64,000 nt of DNA from Tubulanus polymorphus (taxonomy: Eukaryota; Nemertea; Palaeonemertea; Tubulaniformes; Tubulanidae). Positions 42,025-55,236 of this stretch are shown piece by piece (the stretch's first letter is position 1; each line of letters begins with the position of its first letter). The translations under genes and the position numbers were made by a program. The stretch covers positions 541,501 through 605,500 of the forward strand of contig NC_134027.1 in the NCBI RefSeq assembly GCF_964204645.1, given 5' to 3'. The notes under the pieces were generated by a model, which saw nothing but the letters and a program-made list of their open reading frames with translations, was not told the DNA's origin and made no database searches.

Positions 42025-43290
42025 GAGAACCGCAACTTAACAATAAACCGGATCAACTTAATATAGTGCTGAGGACCAAAAATAAACAATAAACCCGACC
42101 AGTGTAATTCAGTGTCGAGAACCGCAGTTAAATGATGAACCCGACCAGTGTAATTCAGTGTTGAGAACCACAATTAAACGATGAACCGGACCAGTGTAAT
42201 TCAGTGTCGAGAACCACAATTAAACGATGAACCTGACCAGTGTAATTCAGTGTCGAGAACTGCAATTAAATGATGAACCGGACCAGTATAATTCAGTGTC
42301 GAGAACCACAATTAAACGATGAACCTGACCAGTGTAATTCAGTGTCGAGAACCACAATTAAACGATAAACCAGACCAGTGTAATTCAGTGTCGAGAACCG
42401 CAATTAAAGGATGAACCGGACCAGTGTAATTCAGTGTCGAGACCAACAATTAAACGATAAACCCGACCAGTGTAATTCAGTGTCGAGAACCGCAATTAAA
42501 CAATGAACCCGACCAGTGTAATTCAGTGTCGAGGACCGCAATTAAACGATGAACCCGACCAGTGTAATTCAGTGTCGAGGACCACAATTAAACGATGAAC
42601 CGGACCAGTGTAATTCAGTGTCGAGATCCGCAATTAAAGGATGAACCGGACCAGTGTAATTCAGTGTCGAGAACCGCAATTAAACGATGAACCTGACCAG
42701 TGTAATTCAGTGTCGAGAACCGCAATTAAACAATGAACCCGACCAGTGTAATTCAGTGTCGAGAACCGCAATTAAAGGATGAACCGGACCAGTGTAATTC
42801 AGTGTCGAGACCAACAATTAAACGATAAACCCGACCAGTGTAATTCAGTGTCGAGGACCACAATTAAACGATGAACCGGACCAGTGTAATTCAGTGCTGA
42901 GAACCACAATTAAACGATGAACCCGACCAGAGTAATTCAGTGTCGAGGACCACAATTAAACGATGAACCGGACCAGTGTCATTCAGTGCTGAGAACCACA
43001 ATTAAACGATGAACCCGACCAGTGTAATTCAGTTTCCAGAGCCGCAGTTAAACAATGAACCGGACCAGTGTAATTCAGTGTCGAGAACCGCAATTAAACG
43101 ATGAACCGGACCAGTGTAATTCAGTGTCGAGAACTGCGATTAAACGATGAACCGGACCAGTGTAATTCAGTGTCCAGAGCCGCAGTTAAACAATGAACCA
43201 GACCAGTGTAATTCAGTGTCGAGAACCGCGATTAAACGATGAACCGGACCAGTGTAATTCAGTTTCGTAATAACCGCAATTAAACGATTA
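42025..43290. repeat. 46-bp minisatellite, about 27 units
   Basis: The unit contains GACCAGTGTAATTCAGTGTC, GAGAACCGCAATTAAACGAT and GAACCG. It starts directly after the exon array. Confidence 0.9.
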
Positions 43291-43479
43291 TCTGGAGTTG
43301 TAATAGTGTTGTGTATTTGCGTAGTGGATCAAGTGGAAGGATTTTAAGTGTATTTGGTGACTTTAATTCGTTCGCATCCAACAGAATCAACAAAGACATT
43401 ACAAAAAACGACAAAAAATGATTGAATGTAAATGCATTGAATTTAGGTTTGTTGATCAAGATAATCACTGATCAAGATT

Positions 43480-44690
43480 GACAGTTATAATCCATAATTG
43501 TTGAACTTGATCAGAGATTTTCAAGATCGATTTTAAGGTGATTCAGAAGTTTAAATCTGATGTTTTAATCTCTGGGACTCAGATATTAAATCAATAGATT
43601 TTTACTGCTGAATGATCTTCATGTACAGATGAGCTACAATTGTTCCTAGTGTGTTCTGTTAAGACTGATTAAAGGGTGGAAAAACTTGACCCAAATTCAA
43701 ATTGAGTCGAGTTTTTCCAAGATAATCTCTGATCAAGATCGGCAGTTATAATCCATAATTGTTGAACTTGATTGGTGATTTTCAAGATCTGTTTTAAGGT
43801 GATTCACAAGTTTAAATCTGATGTTTGAATCTCTGGGTTCCAGATATTAAATCAATAGATTTTTACTGCTGAATGACCTTCGTGTTCAGATAAGCTACAA
43901 TTGTTCCTAGTGTGTTCTGTTAAGAAAGGGTGGAAAAACTTGACCCAAATTCAAATTGAGTCGAGTTTTTCCAAGATAATCTCTGATCAAGATCGGCAGT
44001 TACCGGTATAATCCATAATTGTTGAACTTGATTGGTGATATTCAAGATCTGTTTTAAGGTGATTCACAAGTTTAAATCTAATGTTTTAATCTCTGGGTTC
44101 CAGATATTAAATCAATAGATTTTTACTGCTGAATGACCTTCGTGTTCAGATAAGCTACAATTGTTCCTAGTGTGTTCTGTTAAGAAAGGGTGGAAAAACT
44201 TGACCCAAATTCAAATTGAGTCGAGTTTTTCCAAGATAATCTCTGATCAAGATCGGCAGTTATAATCCATAATTGTTGAACTTGATTGGAGATTTTCGAG
44301 AACTGTTTTTAAGGTGATTCAGAAGTGTGAATCTGATGTTTTAATCTCTGGGTTTCAGAGATTAAATAAATAGGTTTTTACTTCTGAATCACTTCGGGTT
44401 TAGGTAAGTTAAAGTGGTTCCTATTGTAATCTGTTAAACTGATTAAAGGGTGGAAAAACTTGATTCAAATTAATAATCTGAATCAAGTTTTCCAATGATA
44501 ATCCGCGATCAAGTTCGGCAGTTATAATTCATAACTGTTGAACTCAATTCACAATTAAATGAACTGTTTTAAGGTGATTCAGAAGTATAAATCTGATGTT
44601 CTAATCTCTGGGTTTCAGAGATTAAATCAATAGGCTTTACTTCTGGATCACTGTTGGGTTTTGATAAGTTGTAAGTTGTTCCTATTGTTT
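43480..44690. repeat. About 258-bp tandem repeat, five units
   Basis: The phrase TAATCCATAATTGTTGAACT marks units at about 43489, 43751, 44011, 44263 and 44527. Each complete unit has an imperfect palindrome, GGAAAAACTTGACCCAAATT facing AATTGAGTCGAGTTTTTCC. The last units are more diverged. Confidence 0.85.
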
Positions 44691-46429
44691 AAATGAATTG
44701 GTAGAAATTCTATTTTTAGGTGACAGGTCAAATAGATTAGAGCAATAATTTATCCAGAGGTTGAATTAATTTAATGTTTAATATACCAAAGAATGGTTTA
44801 TTGTGAAGATTTAATTAAAATCTTAAATAAACAGTTGTTCAATTTCATAAATGTTTTGTTTTCGATGAAGTTTTTTCATTTTCTGGATTTGAGGAATTTG
44901 ACTTTAAACACATCAGTGGATTCAGCACAGTTCTGTGGACACAGTTTTGGGACCGAGACCTGGAGACACAGCTCAAGACCCAGTTACAAGTTCAACTGGA
45001 CTCGATCCCAAAAAACCCTGGGCCCTTCAAACCTTTAAGTAAGATGCTCACTTACAGATTCATAAAATTGACCCTTATTATCTTGTCATCTGCAGCACCA
45101 TCTCAGAGGCTTAAACCAAGAATTTCTTGTAATGTTCAACAACTGTGAATTACATTAAGTAATTTTTGAGATCGACTTACACCTGAGTTTTTTCTAAATC
45201 ACAGTCTACTTATTTCATAGTCATCCACGATTTCATAGCTCTTTAACTATTCAACCCTTTCCCTGATGGGCCCTGGCCCCAATTGCTGAACCCAGTTCTT
45301 CAAGTCTAACTTCTGGGTTTAGTGGTTTATCAGGAAATTAATGGATTAATTAGAAATATATCTAACAGTCATAATAAAGTTTAAAATTAATCATTTGACA
45401 TATCGTAATTGATTTTGTTCGCCACAACGCCTTTCTCAGCAGGATTATAGCATTTTACTTTCTATGGGTTTTTTAAAGGTAAGTTTTCAAAGGACAGAAT
45501 GTCCGAATATACGTCCGGATCCGCCTTTATATGCCTCATTCCGATTCTGCTCATTTGCATATATTTTCAGCAAGTGGAAATCCCCGAATTCCAAGATGGC
45601 GGCGACCATGATATATCAAATAACAACTATTTTGGGCCAAATCAACGCTTTCTCAAGCCCAATATGAGTTTTCCCGAGTGCAAATGTAACTTAAAGAGAA
45701 AATAATCCTGTTGGTTAGTTATATTTTTGATAATTGAATTTATTTGCAAAGTTAAAGTGAAGTTCCAATGACAGATAGAAACGTTGAAAGACTGGGGTAG
45801 ATTGAAACATGCCCTAGCCACTGGCCACTATCATATGAACAGTCCTAAACGTTTTGATCCAACTGCACCAGTTAAGGTCACCGACTGTGTGGCCCTTATT
45901 TAACAATAATGTGTACATATAAGCACAAGGGCCCCCAAACTGCAGTTGCTCTGTTGGTTTTAAATCTGTATATAGTCTTAGTCATTTTTGATCTTATCAT
46001 CTGTTCTCCACCTTTTTGAGTGTGAGAGTTTTATAAACTGTTGTGAAGATTGAGGAAGTCGATAGAAAGAGATGAAAATTGTTAAAGTTGTTATCATGAA
46101 AATGACTGAGCTTACTATGTACAGTATATACGACCCAGAGGGACATGGCTTATTATGAGAAACATTGAGGTTTTCATGAAAGTTCATGAATTTTGCATGA
46201 AAGTACAATGTTGGAAAATATATCCCCTATGTCACACTCCCTGATTCTTTTTCATTGCCCTCATTTCTCTGAAAGGCCCTTCAACTGAATCAGTCTCCAG
46301 TCGAAAAGGTTCCTCTTATTAGTTCAATTGTCTATAACTGATGATGTGATGTGAAGAGTCTACAATTGAACAAATACCGCATTGAAATCAAATCTTCTCT
46401 ATTTCAGGCATTACTTCTGGCATAAAACA
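44691..46429. other. Non-coding stretch
   Basis: The frames at 44793-45038, 45464-45705 and 45978-46208 have no splice context, repeats or recognisable motifs. I see nothing to support a gene. Confidence 0.4.
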
Positions 46430-46439
46430 CTATTCAAGC

Positions 46440-46580
46440 AATGTAGGAGCATTTATAGGCGCAGCAGGAAGGAGGAGTTCAGGAGCAGCATCATATAGGA
46501 GTTGCACAGGAGCAGCATCATAGGAGTAGTGCAGGAGCAGTGAGAGCTTCATAGGAGCAGCAAGACCAGCATCATAGATA
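46440..46580. repeat. Imperfect GGAGCAGCATCATA repeat
   Basis: Short phrases such as AGGAGCAGCATCATAGGAGT recur five or six times with varied spacing. Confidence 0.6.
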
Positions 46581-46659
46581 GGAACAGTAGCTGAAGGAAT
46601 GAAACAAGATAAGTAGCATTTGAAATATAGAAAATAGAAAAGCTGTAGAATGTTTTCTA

Positions 46660-47250
46660 TTGTAAAAATATTTTCAAATTCAGTCTGATTTGTGCCAGAT
46701 TGTAACTGTAGAAGTTTCACTCATTGTTTCAGTCTAATTGAGATGTGGCTGGTGTACATGTATCACTGACTGTGTAACACTGCAGTCATTTCTTCAATTA
46801 TTCCTCCTCAGTTGGAAGAATGTTTGTTCTCTCATCTTCATCAGCGATAAGAATCAATCCCATCCGTCTAACAACAGCATCGTAACATTTCCACTTATCT
46901 AATCCTAGAGGGAATGAGTAGTATGAGGTTTGGGTATGGAGTGGGGCAGGGTAAGGTGAAGTTGACAGTTAGGGTAGGATAGGGTAATGTGATGAGGTAA
47001 GGTCGGTCAGATGATGCAGGGTTATTTGATGTGGTTGGATTCGATGATGAGTTTGATATGGAACTGGTCGAGGTGGGTGTTTGTGGTAGTGTACGGTGTG
47101 TATGTTCGGAGGGTGTATGATAACTGATTGAAAGGTTGCTGTTAGAGGTCAGTGCAGTAGTGATGCTGGTATAGTTTGTGTAATGAAGCGTCGGTGTACC
47201 GGGTTAAGTATAGGGTAAGGCATGGTCAGAGTAATGTTACCGTAGAGGAA
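46660..47250. repeat. Left arm of a 3-kb imperfect inverted repeat
   Basis: It is the reverse complement of about 49100-49770, most clearly around GTTAGACGGATGGGATTGAT and GGTCGAGGTGGGTG. The arms are diverged (roughly 75-85% by eye) and flank a spacer of about 1.85 kb. Confidence 0.7.
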
Positions 47251-49099
47251 AAGTTATGTTGGGAAGGGTGTTTTTGTTTTCAGCCCACTTGAGACTTAAG
47301 TCTCAGCGGGCCGTTGCATTTTCTTTTCATCCGTTGTCCGTTTGTGCATCCGCAGACGGAATACAGTTATTTTTGGAGGTTTTTAAGTTTTCCAACGCCA
47401 CTGCACATGTTCTCCAGGGGGTGTTGAGTATAGAATTTTCAGATTGTCAGGAATTTCACCAAGTGTGCATGGTGTCCCTGGACTCCCCAATTTTGAAATT
47501 AGGGTGAATTCTGTAGAATTCTAATGATTGGTTAAATGGGCATCACTCTTTATTGGAATTCTGTGCTTAAAATATTGAATATGAAAGTAAGAACAGACGT
47601 CGTAGCTGTCACTGTGGACAGTGAATCTATTTCTGATTTGTGTGGATGTGATGGCGCAGGTGGTGGCCATAACTTCGAGGTCACCTCTTAATCATTACAT
47701 GTCCTTAGATGGATAGGACACAAGGGTAAATGAAAACATTCTTTAGGTTACTGCCAGGTTTTAGGGTATCGTACCAAGCCTTACCTTCCCGACCTCCTTC
47801 CCGCGCTAGCTATTCCAAAATCTCTATATGAGATACATCGATAACGATGCTACTGAAGATTGAATTCATCGATTCATTTTGGAATTGAAACTTGTTTCAT
47901 GGAACAAATGGTGCTGCAAATAAACAATATCATCAAACAATGATTCTGATTGACTATAGTGAACTGCTGCCCTACTACTGGTTTTAAAAGCACTGATTGA
48001 GATAGATTCAAACCCAGTTCAATTACTTATTTCCGAACACTTACTGCCGGTTGGTACTGGTACATAGCCAGGAGAGACAGCCATAAGAAAAAGAAAGAAA
48101 ATGAAGAACATGAAGAGTGGGGGGTTTAGTCCACTGTCTGCCTAGCGGGTAGGCAGTGGTCTATTACTACCTCGACTCAAAAAAAAGGTGAGCTTAAAGC
48201 CACCAAGCACAAAAGTGGGGTCCGAAGGGTAGTCCTCTGCTGGCTTAGAGGGCAGGCATTGGTCTATTCTTACCTCACGTGCTTAAAAATGGCTATTAAG
48301 AGAGAGAGAGTGAGAGAGAGGAGGTGCTAAGTTTCCTGTACTTGACTGGGTGTAAAGTGATCAATAATGGAAATCATTTACGGTAAACCTTGAGTTTACT
48401 AACAATGTATTTTGGGTTCAGAGTCTATTTCCCAACAGTTTGCTGTTCACAAGCTGGTAGTAGGGTAAAAACTACCGGTATTCAGAGATTTGTGAATCAG
48501 AAGTTTTGCCATCATTTGCTTCATGAATCATTCACTTGTTAAAATGAATGATGTGACACACATGTAAAATACTGTTACTGATTTATCATTTTTGATGGTG
48601 TCTTGATATTCGACATCTTGCAGGTATCGTCTCCTAGTATTTCACATAGAATTGAGGAGTAGTTCGAGTGAGTGGGAGGCATGGAGAGATTGGGCTCAAG
48701 ATATCTCACTCGTTTGTTTAGGTTTAGTTTGGGATCATCTTATTCAGCTTCAGTGTATAATACATCCTCGACTACTTTTCAACTAGTAGTTCATCGTAGG
48801 TTTTTGACATCACATCCATAGCTCCTTCCACTACTCGTGAATTTACAATTCATTCCTATCCGATGATGCTATTTATGATGGAATGTGTTAAAGTAGATGT
48901 CTATGTGTTTTCATCTTTTGGTAAATCGTGAAAAATTCTGGCTAATTTGAATCGAAAGCCATTGATTATTATCTTGCGCGGTAATGATGGAAAAATTCAA
49001 AATGCGAATAGCTGTGTGGAATAAGAGAATGTCTTGAAAGGATTTGAGACACTGAGATGTGTAAAGAGAGACTGATTACACCTGTACTGTCCTAGCCCC
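47251..49099. other. Spacer of the inverted repeat
   Basis: It holds the perfect 14-bp palindrome GAGACTTAAGTCTC near 47290. A phrase around GTAGGCAGTGGTCTATTACTACCTC occurs twice (48130-48175 and 48225-48275). A GA-rich run lies at 48300-48325. The 84-codon frame at 47256-47507 is unsupported; no transposase was recognised. Confidence 0.4.
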
Positions 49100-49770
49100 T
49101 CCCCAGGCAGTCACCACCTCGCCCCAACCAATTTTACCAAATCACCCTCACCTCAACAACATCAAAATCCCTTTCACTTTTCCTCTACCATTATTTTTAC
49201 CATGCCGGCTACCTTATCCCTAACCCTGCAAACCACACTCTACTCTACACAAACCATACCAACATCACAACTGTACCGTCCTCCAGCACCAACCTTTCTT
49301 CATTGTCAGACACCTCTCTAACTATACATCGTACACTACCACGTACACCCACCTCGACCGGATCTATAACAAGCTGATCATCTAATCCAGCCATATCAAA
49401 CAACCCTGCATCATCCAACCTGACCTTACCTTACCAAAATACCCTATCCTCCCCTAACATGTCAATCACACCATTCCCTTTTCCATTCCATCCCCAAGCG
49501 CCATACTACACATTCCCTCTATGATTGAATAAGATAGAAATGTTACAATGTTGTAGTTAGACGGATGGGATTGATTTTCTTTGCTAATGAAGATGAGAGA
49601 TCAAACATTCTTCTAACTGAGGAGGAATAAGTGAACAAACTACAGCGGTGTTACACACTCAATGTTACATGTACATCAGTTATATCTCAATTAGACTGAA
49701 ACAATGAGTGAAACTTCTACAGTTACAATCTGACACAAATCAGACTGTGTCAGAAAACATTTTAACATTA
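49100..49770. repeat. Right arm of the imperfect inverted repeat
   Basis: It is the partner of 46660-47250. The outer ends are best conserved (AGTTTCACTCATTGTTTCAG and its complement). It could be a foldback element or the remains of a long-TIR DNA transposon. Confidence 0.7.
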
Positions 49771-50015
49771 GCCCCACGTGCTGAGTGGATGATAGACATC
49801 ATGAGACTCATCAAATTTTGAGAAATTAGTTTGATTGAAAAATTAATCTAAGCAATGTCTGTTTTTGCATTTCAGAGGTTGATGTTACCTGAACATGCAG
49901 TTCTGAGCTGACTCCATATCAGGTGAGCATGTATGCAGTGAAATTGGATAAAATCATGAGATTTTCCAAGAGCTCTTATTAGTGGAATTTTATCTCTAAT
50001 AGCCCTTGATCCAAG

Positions 50016-50231
50016 TGCTGCCCAGTGAGACACTGTCTGGTGAACTCAACATCCAAGTGCTGCAGAATCTACCCCCAGTGAGACACTGTCTGGTGAACTC
50101 AACATCCAAGTGCTGCAGAATCTACCCCCAGTGAGACACTGTCTGGTGAACTCAACATCCAAGTGCTGCAGAATCTACCCCCAGTGAGACACTGTCTGGT
50201 GAACTCAACATCCAAGTGCTGCAGAATCTAG
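50016..50231. repeat. 53-bp minisatellite, four units
   Basis: The unit contains GAGACACTGTCTGGTGAACT, CAACATCCAAGTGCTGCAGA and ATCTACCCCCAGT. It has the same unit as 51412-51658. Confidence 0.9.
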
Positions 50232-50571
50232 GTTTGAATTCTCTTAGATTTTTTAAACCTAAAATTCTAAGATATTCTGTAAAGACAACAATTTGACCAG
50301 TTGTCCTTTTGACTGCATGTTTTGAGTGATTTCCAATTAGCTACATGATTCAATGATGGTTGTCAAATGGCTCAATATTTCCCAAACCATTTTCTAATTT
50401 ATAACTGTCAAAATTCATTTGTTCAATCATGAGGTCTAGAATTGGTTTTCATTGAATACATGAAATCCAGATATTTTATTTGTTGATTTCAAAATTATTT
50501 ATTTCGCCGATTCATTTCTAATCTCACTTTGGCAACTCATTCTGAATCAGCGACGGAAGGTGACAAACTGG

Positions 50572-51081
50572 TCACATCGAAATACGCTGTGCTCGGTGCC
50601 TCGGGATCCGAACCCAAACCTGACCACACGTATAAATCCAATTGAATCCATTCGGGTTCTTCCTTTTCTTAGTTAAACTCGTTTCTGTGGTTGCGAGACG
50701 GCGGGAAGAAAAATAGCGGTGGCGGTAAGGGGGTGGTAGCCCTTTAAGTGAATATGCTCGGTGACAGGGATGGCGAAAGGCCACCCGGGGAGGACGATAG
50801 CATGAGGGCATCGGACGCTCCTTTACTGAACCGCGGACTCTGGGGCCCGAAAGTATCGTGTGTATGATCACTTACTCGATAGGGTAGTCATGTGCGTCAA
50901 GAGATACGGGCATTTCTATCCTAGCCTCAGTTGTCTGCGGGGACGCACCTTAAAACAGTTTGAAAAAATCACCTCGAACATGTTTAAGCATAATTCACGG
51001 GCGCCAAAAAAAAGAATAAACAGAAAGAAAGAAAGAGGTGTCGGTCGTTTTTATAAACCACTAGGGGCGAGTTTAGCTTAG
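50572..51081. other. GC-rich island with opposing small ORFs
   Basis: This stretch is much more GC-rich than its flanks to about 50950. It is open on the minus strand for 99 codons (50871-50572) and on the + strand for 73 codons (50860-51081); neither frame starts clearly with ATG in good context. I compared it by memory with common structural RNAs and found no match. It may be an insertion with foreign base composition, since it lies between two arrays of the same 53-bp repeat. Confidence 0.3.
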
Positions 51082-51409
51082 ACGAGGAATTTGGCATCTT
51101 AGAAATATATTCGAAATTCCTAGGTTTTAATGGAGAATTCAGCAGGGAAAATATTTGAGTATTTTATGTGATTCAATTCTAAATTGTAACCTCATCGTGC
51201 AATGTATTTTATTGGAATGAACTTAAACATGCAGGCTGGACATCACGTGATGTTTTGAAATATAGATTCAGGAACATTGACAATTCCTGATTTGAAGCAC
51301 ATGTTTTTACCACAAAGCAGTTAAACTTTACTCTATCTACTGTATGATTACATTCTAACATGTATTTCTTTCCATTATTTTTCTATCATTCACGCCGAGA
51401 TCATCTACT

Positions 51410-51660
51410 CCCAGTGAGAACTGTCTGGTGAACTCAACATCCAAGTGCTGCAGAATCTACCTCCAGTGATACACTGTCTGGTGAACTCGACATCCAAGTG
51501 CTGCAGAATCTACCCCCAGTGAGACACTGTCTGGTGAACTCAACATCCAAGTGCTGCAGAATCTACCTCCAGTGAGACACTGTCTGGTGAACTCAACATC
51601 CAAGTGCTGCAGAATCTACCCCCAGTGAGACACTGTCTGGTGAACTCAACATCCAAGGAG
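51410..51660. repeat. 53-bp minisatellite, five units
   Basis: These are the same units as at 50016-50231, with CCTCCAGTGA and CCCCCAGTGA variants. They end at CATCCAAGGAG, where the exon-like array begins. Confidence 0.9.
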
Positions 51661-53880
51661 ATGATCTGTTAATTACACTCATGGTTGTGCTGGCTCCTGA
51701 TATGGGAGGTATGTATCCTATCTGGAGCCAATTTCACTTTGATTCCAACAACTAATTTCTTATGATACTCCATTTCATTTTCCATTAGAAGGAACTGTGT
51801 TATTATGATTTGTCTGAGTGTCCGTTAATGTTAGTTGAACTGTAACTCAGAGAAGTGAACCGTGGATGTTATAACTCCACAGATGTCATGTATGTATCAG
51901 GACAACTTTCATTATCAATGAATATATGTTTTATTTTTTCATAATCTATGAAATAGATGTCATTGAATCTGTTATTTTCATTTCAGTGTCCTAAGTTTAA
52001 CTGTAACGGATAGAACCGATAGCTGAATTGAATTCAACTCCTCCGGCAATGTTTGAGTCAGCTTCAGATATGAGTGGTATGTGTGTATGGAGACGAATTC
52101 AATTTGTGAGAATCTGTGAGATATAAATGTTACAATGTAGAATTTGTTATTCTCATTTCAGTGTCCATCAATATTAAGCTGAACTGATGCAGAATGAACT
52201 TATAGATAATGAACTGAATTGCTGGAGTCAGCTACTACTGGTCTGTGGTATGTGTTTGGAGCCAGAAATTTAACAATGACTTCATAATTTCCTGTAATAT
52301 AATCTCAGAGCTGCCAACTGTTACTGATTTTCAGTATTTGTAACGATTTTGTTACGAGAAATACTGATTTAGTTAATTCACATTTTGATGAAATGATACT
52401 GAAAAAAGCTCAATTTGTTGGTGATAACACTTTTCAGGGGTTGGCAGCCCTGTAATCTGATAAATAGATGTAATAAACATATTGTTCTCATTTCAGTGTC
52501 CGATCAATGTTAGTTACACTATAAGGAATAGACCCAGTAGCTGAATTGAACTGAACTGATCCACAGTGAATATTTGAGTCACCTTCAGATATTAGTGGTA
52601 TGTCTGTATGCAGACAAAATTCTATTTTAACAACTGAGTTTGTGTTTTAAATCTTTGAAATAAGTAGGCCTATAATATCATTGAATCTGTTATTTTCATT
52701 TCAGTGTTTGTCATTATAAGCTGAACTGGTAAATAATTAACGTACAAACTCCACTGGTTGAGTCACCTACAGACACATGGTATGTGTATAGAGATTAATT
52801 CAATGAATCTGAAATACTTTGTTTCTTAGTTATAAATGATTTTCCATTTTGTTTTAATCTGTTAGGAGATGAACTGAACAAATCAACAGTTCGAATTCTG
52901 TATCAATAAGTGGTATGTATGAAAATAGAATTTCAACAACTTATTTCATAATTTCCTGCAATAGAATCTGATAAATAATTGCCATTGAATCCGTTGTTTT
53001 CATTTCAGTGTCAATCATTGTTCGTTGAACTGTAAAGAATGAATGAACCAACATCTTATTTGAACTGAACTCTACAGTCCATGGTTGAATCTATAGCTAT
53101 AGACATACAGTACGTGGTGTGTGTGTATGGAGGCAATTTCAATTTAATTGAAACACTTGTTTCATTATAATTATTAATGATTATTATGATTATCCATTTT
53201 GTTTTAATCTGTTTAGGAGAAACCTGAACCAAGGATGTTATATTGCCACAGATATCATGTATGTATCAACGTCTTTCTGTTTTATTCTGTTTCTGTTCTG
53301 CAGAAGAATCTGAGATGATTATAATGTTATGGACTGAATGTGTTTTCCATTTTAGTTTCCATCAATGTTAGTTGAACTGTAACTGATAGAAGAGAACCAT
53401 GGACGTTATAACTCCCCACAGATGTCGTGTATGTATCTGTAGAGGAATCTTTGAGAGATAGATTTTATAGAATCTGTTATTTTCAGTGTTGATCAATGTT
53501 AGTTGAACTGTAATGAGTAAAACCAGTAGTTACTTCACAGTCAATGGTTTAGTCAGTAACAATGTATGTGATGTGGTTTGTGTGTATGGAGACAATTTCA
53601 TTATTTTCATTAATTATTTGTTAGACGATGACCAATTGTCCATGGGATGACCGGTTACTAGTAGATGACCAGGGTTGACCAATTGCCAGATGACCAATTG
53701 CCAGAAATGATCAGGGAACAGTCAACATGTATGTATCGAGACAATTTTCTGTTGTTATGAGGAATCTCATAGAATCTGTTATTTTTATTTCAGTGTCCGC
53801 ATCATGAGTTGAAACGAATATCTGATTTGAAGTGAACTCTGCAGTCATTCAACAGTTGAGGAGCCCTTACACATATATAA
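51661..53880 (+). repeat. Second tandem exon-like array, non-coding
   Basis: At least eight units share the layout TTATTTTCATTTCAG, an exon-like body of about 75-110 bp starting TGTCC or similar, then GTATGTGT. Examples are 51987-52076, 52162-52247, 52497-52597, 52705-52779 and 53009-53116, with later weaker ones near 53230, 53356, 53487 and 53794. The bodies carry stops in all frames and vary by insertions not in threes. They look like amplified exons of a non-coding transcript or a decayed gene. Confidence 0.5.
52306..52452. mobile_element. MITE with GCTGCCAAC ends, copy 1
   Basis: The ends CAGAGCTGCCAAC and GTTGGCAGCCCTG match at 12 of 13 positions over 147 bp. It lies in an intron-like part of the array. 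A related longer copy is at 55820-56007. Confidence 0.65.
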
Positions 53881-55134
53881 GTTACGTATTAGTGATATTT
53901 ACCACTGACAGACAATTAAAACAACTTGTATTATAATGATTTGCTGTTTGTGAATGAACTTGAGAACAGTCGCTACTCCTTAATGCTATCAGTTACAGCC
54001 ACCTTTTGATAGAATCTCTGTCTAAACCTCTTGCATGATCATCTCTATCTCAATTATAATATAATAAATACTAATCCTTCATTTTAACTCTCTTCTATTC
54101 TAATACATTGTCAAAAGATGGTTGTCATTAATAGAATTAGGGACGCTATACAGCTGGCTAATTGTCATAATCTAAACCCTTTTTGTGTTCACTGCATACT
54201 CTGTGACCCTCCATTTCAATACATTTTAATTGATTCAATTGCACCAACTTTTTATATTTTTTTTTCATGTCAGCGTCAATCGTTTTTACCTGCTGCAGGT
54301 AGAAATGAATCCACTGCTTGAGTGGCTATAAAAGTCGGTGGTGAAGACAAGTACACTCAATTGGAGACAATAATTTCTTTGAGATCTGACAGTGGTAGGA
54401 ATTGTAACATTTTAATAAATAAGGGGTACATCTAGAAAATTGGAAGACACGTTTTAATTGATATCTGTTATTTTACGTGTTTCAGCTTCAAGTTCATCCG
54501 AGTTCTACCAAATGAGATTATTCACCCATGAAGACTCGACTGATTCATACCCACATAAGGTAGTTGTACTTTCATTTTTATTAAACATTTCAATAATTAA
54601 AATTGGCGCTATTAAGAAGAAAAAAGAAATTCATAAATTGCATTATTTAAAGTACTTTGATTTAAAACCTATTCATAGATAACAATGCGGTACCGCTGCA
54701 TAACAGATGGCACCACTATACGGTCGTTGGTACTACTAGACTGGTTACCTGTATAATAAGTACAATACAATGAATTTTATTCGCACGGTGACGGATGTAT
54801 TGGCATTGAAGCGCTCACTTATAATTCTATTGTATTGAATGTAGACCCAGAAAACCACGAAGGCTGCATTACGATTGTACCTTACACACAGGGCCACCTT
54901 CGGTTATCGGAGTCAGTCGACTTAAAGTAGTCCCGGAACTCGGGTGCCGAGTAACTCATGTCAAATGTCGGAACTATATTCCGGAAATAGTTCGAAAATC
55001 AAGCGCATTCGGTTATTAGTTCCAACCACTAGTCGACTAGCTACCGATTACCGAATTTGGCCCAGCCTGTCTAACTCTGGATTCGCAACTGGCAACCGAG
55101 TTAATAAGTGCTTCTCGCTAGCCAGGTTGCCGCT
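53881..55134. other. Non-coding stretch
   Basis: No gene is supported. A possible short exon, TGTTTCAG then TTCAAGTTCATCCGAG to ACATAAG|GTAGTT (54487-54559), resembles the array layout but has no partner. The frame at 54118-54321 is unsupported. Confidence 0.35.
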
Positions 55135-55236
55135 AAGCGGCCACCAGTCTATAATATTAACCCAATCACGCGTTGTTTGTCACTCGCTGATTCGCTACGC
55201 ATCTGATTGGCTAGATATATAGACTGGTGGCCGCTT
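55135..55236. mobile_element. Short palindromic MITE
   Basis: AAGCGGCCACCAGTCTATA and TATAGACTGGTGGCCGCTT are perfect 19-bp inverted repeats at the ends of 102 bp. Weaker pairing of CTCGCT-GCC phrases continues outside. CCAATCACGCG and GATTGGCT inside also pair. Confidence 0.65.

Noticed and set aside
47256-47507. 84-codon frame in the inverted-repeat spacer
   Set aside because: It has no motif, no splice context and no similarity to transposase domains I know.
50572-50950. Structural RNA gene (rRNA, SRP, RNase P/MRP, 7SK)
   Set aside because: No conserved core sequence of these RNAs could be recognised by eye; left as unidentified.
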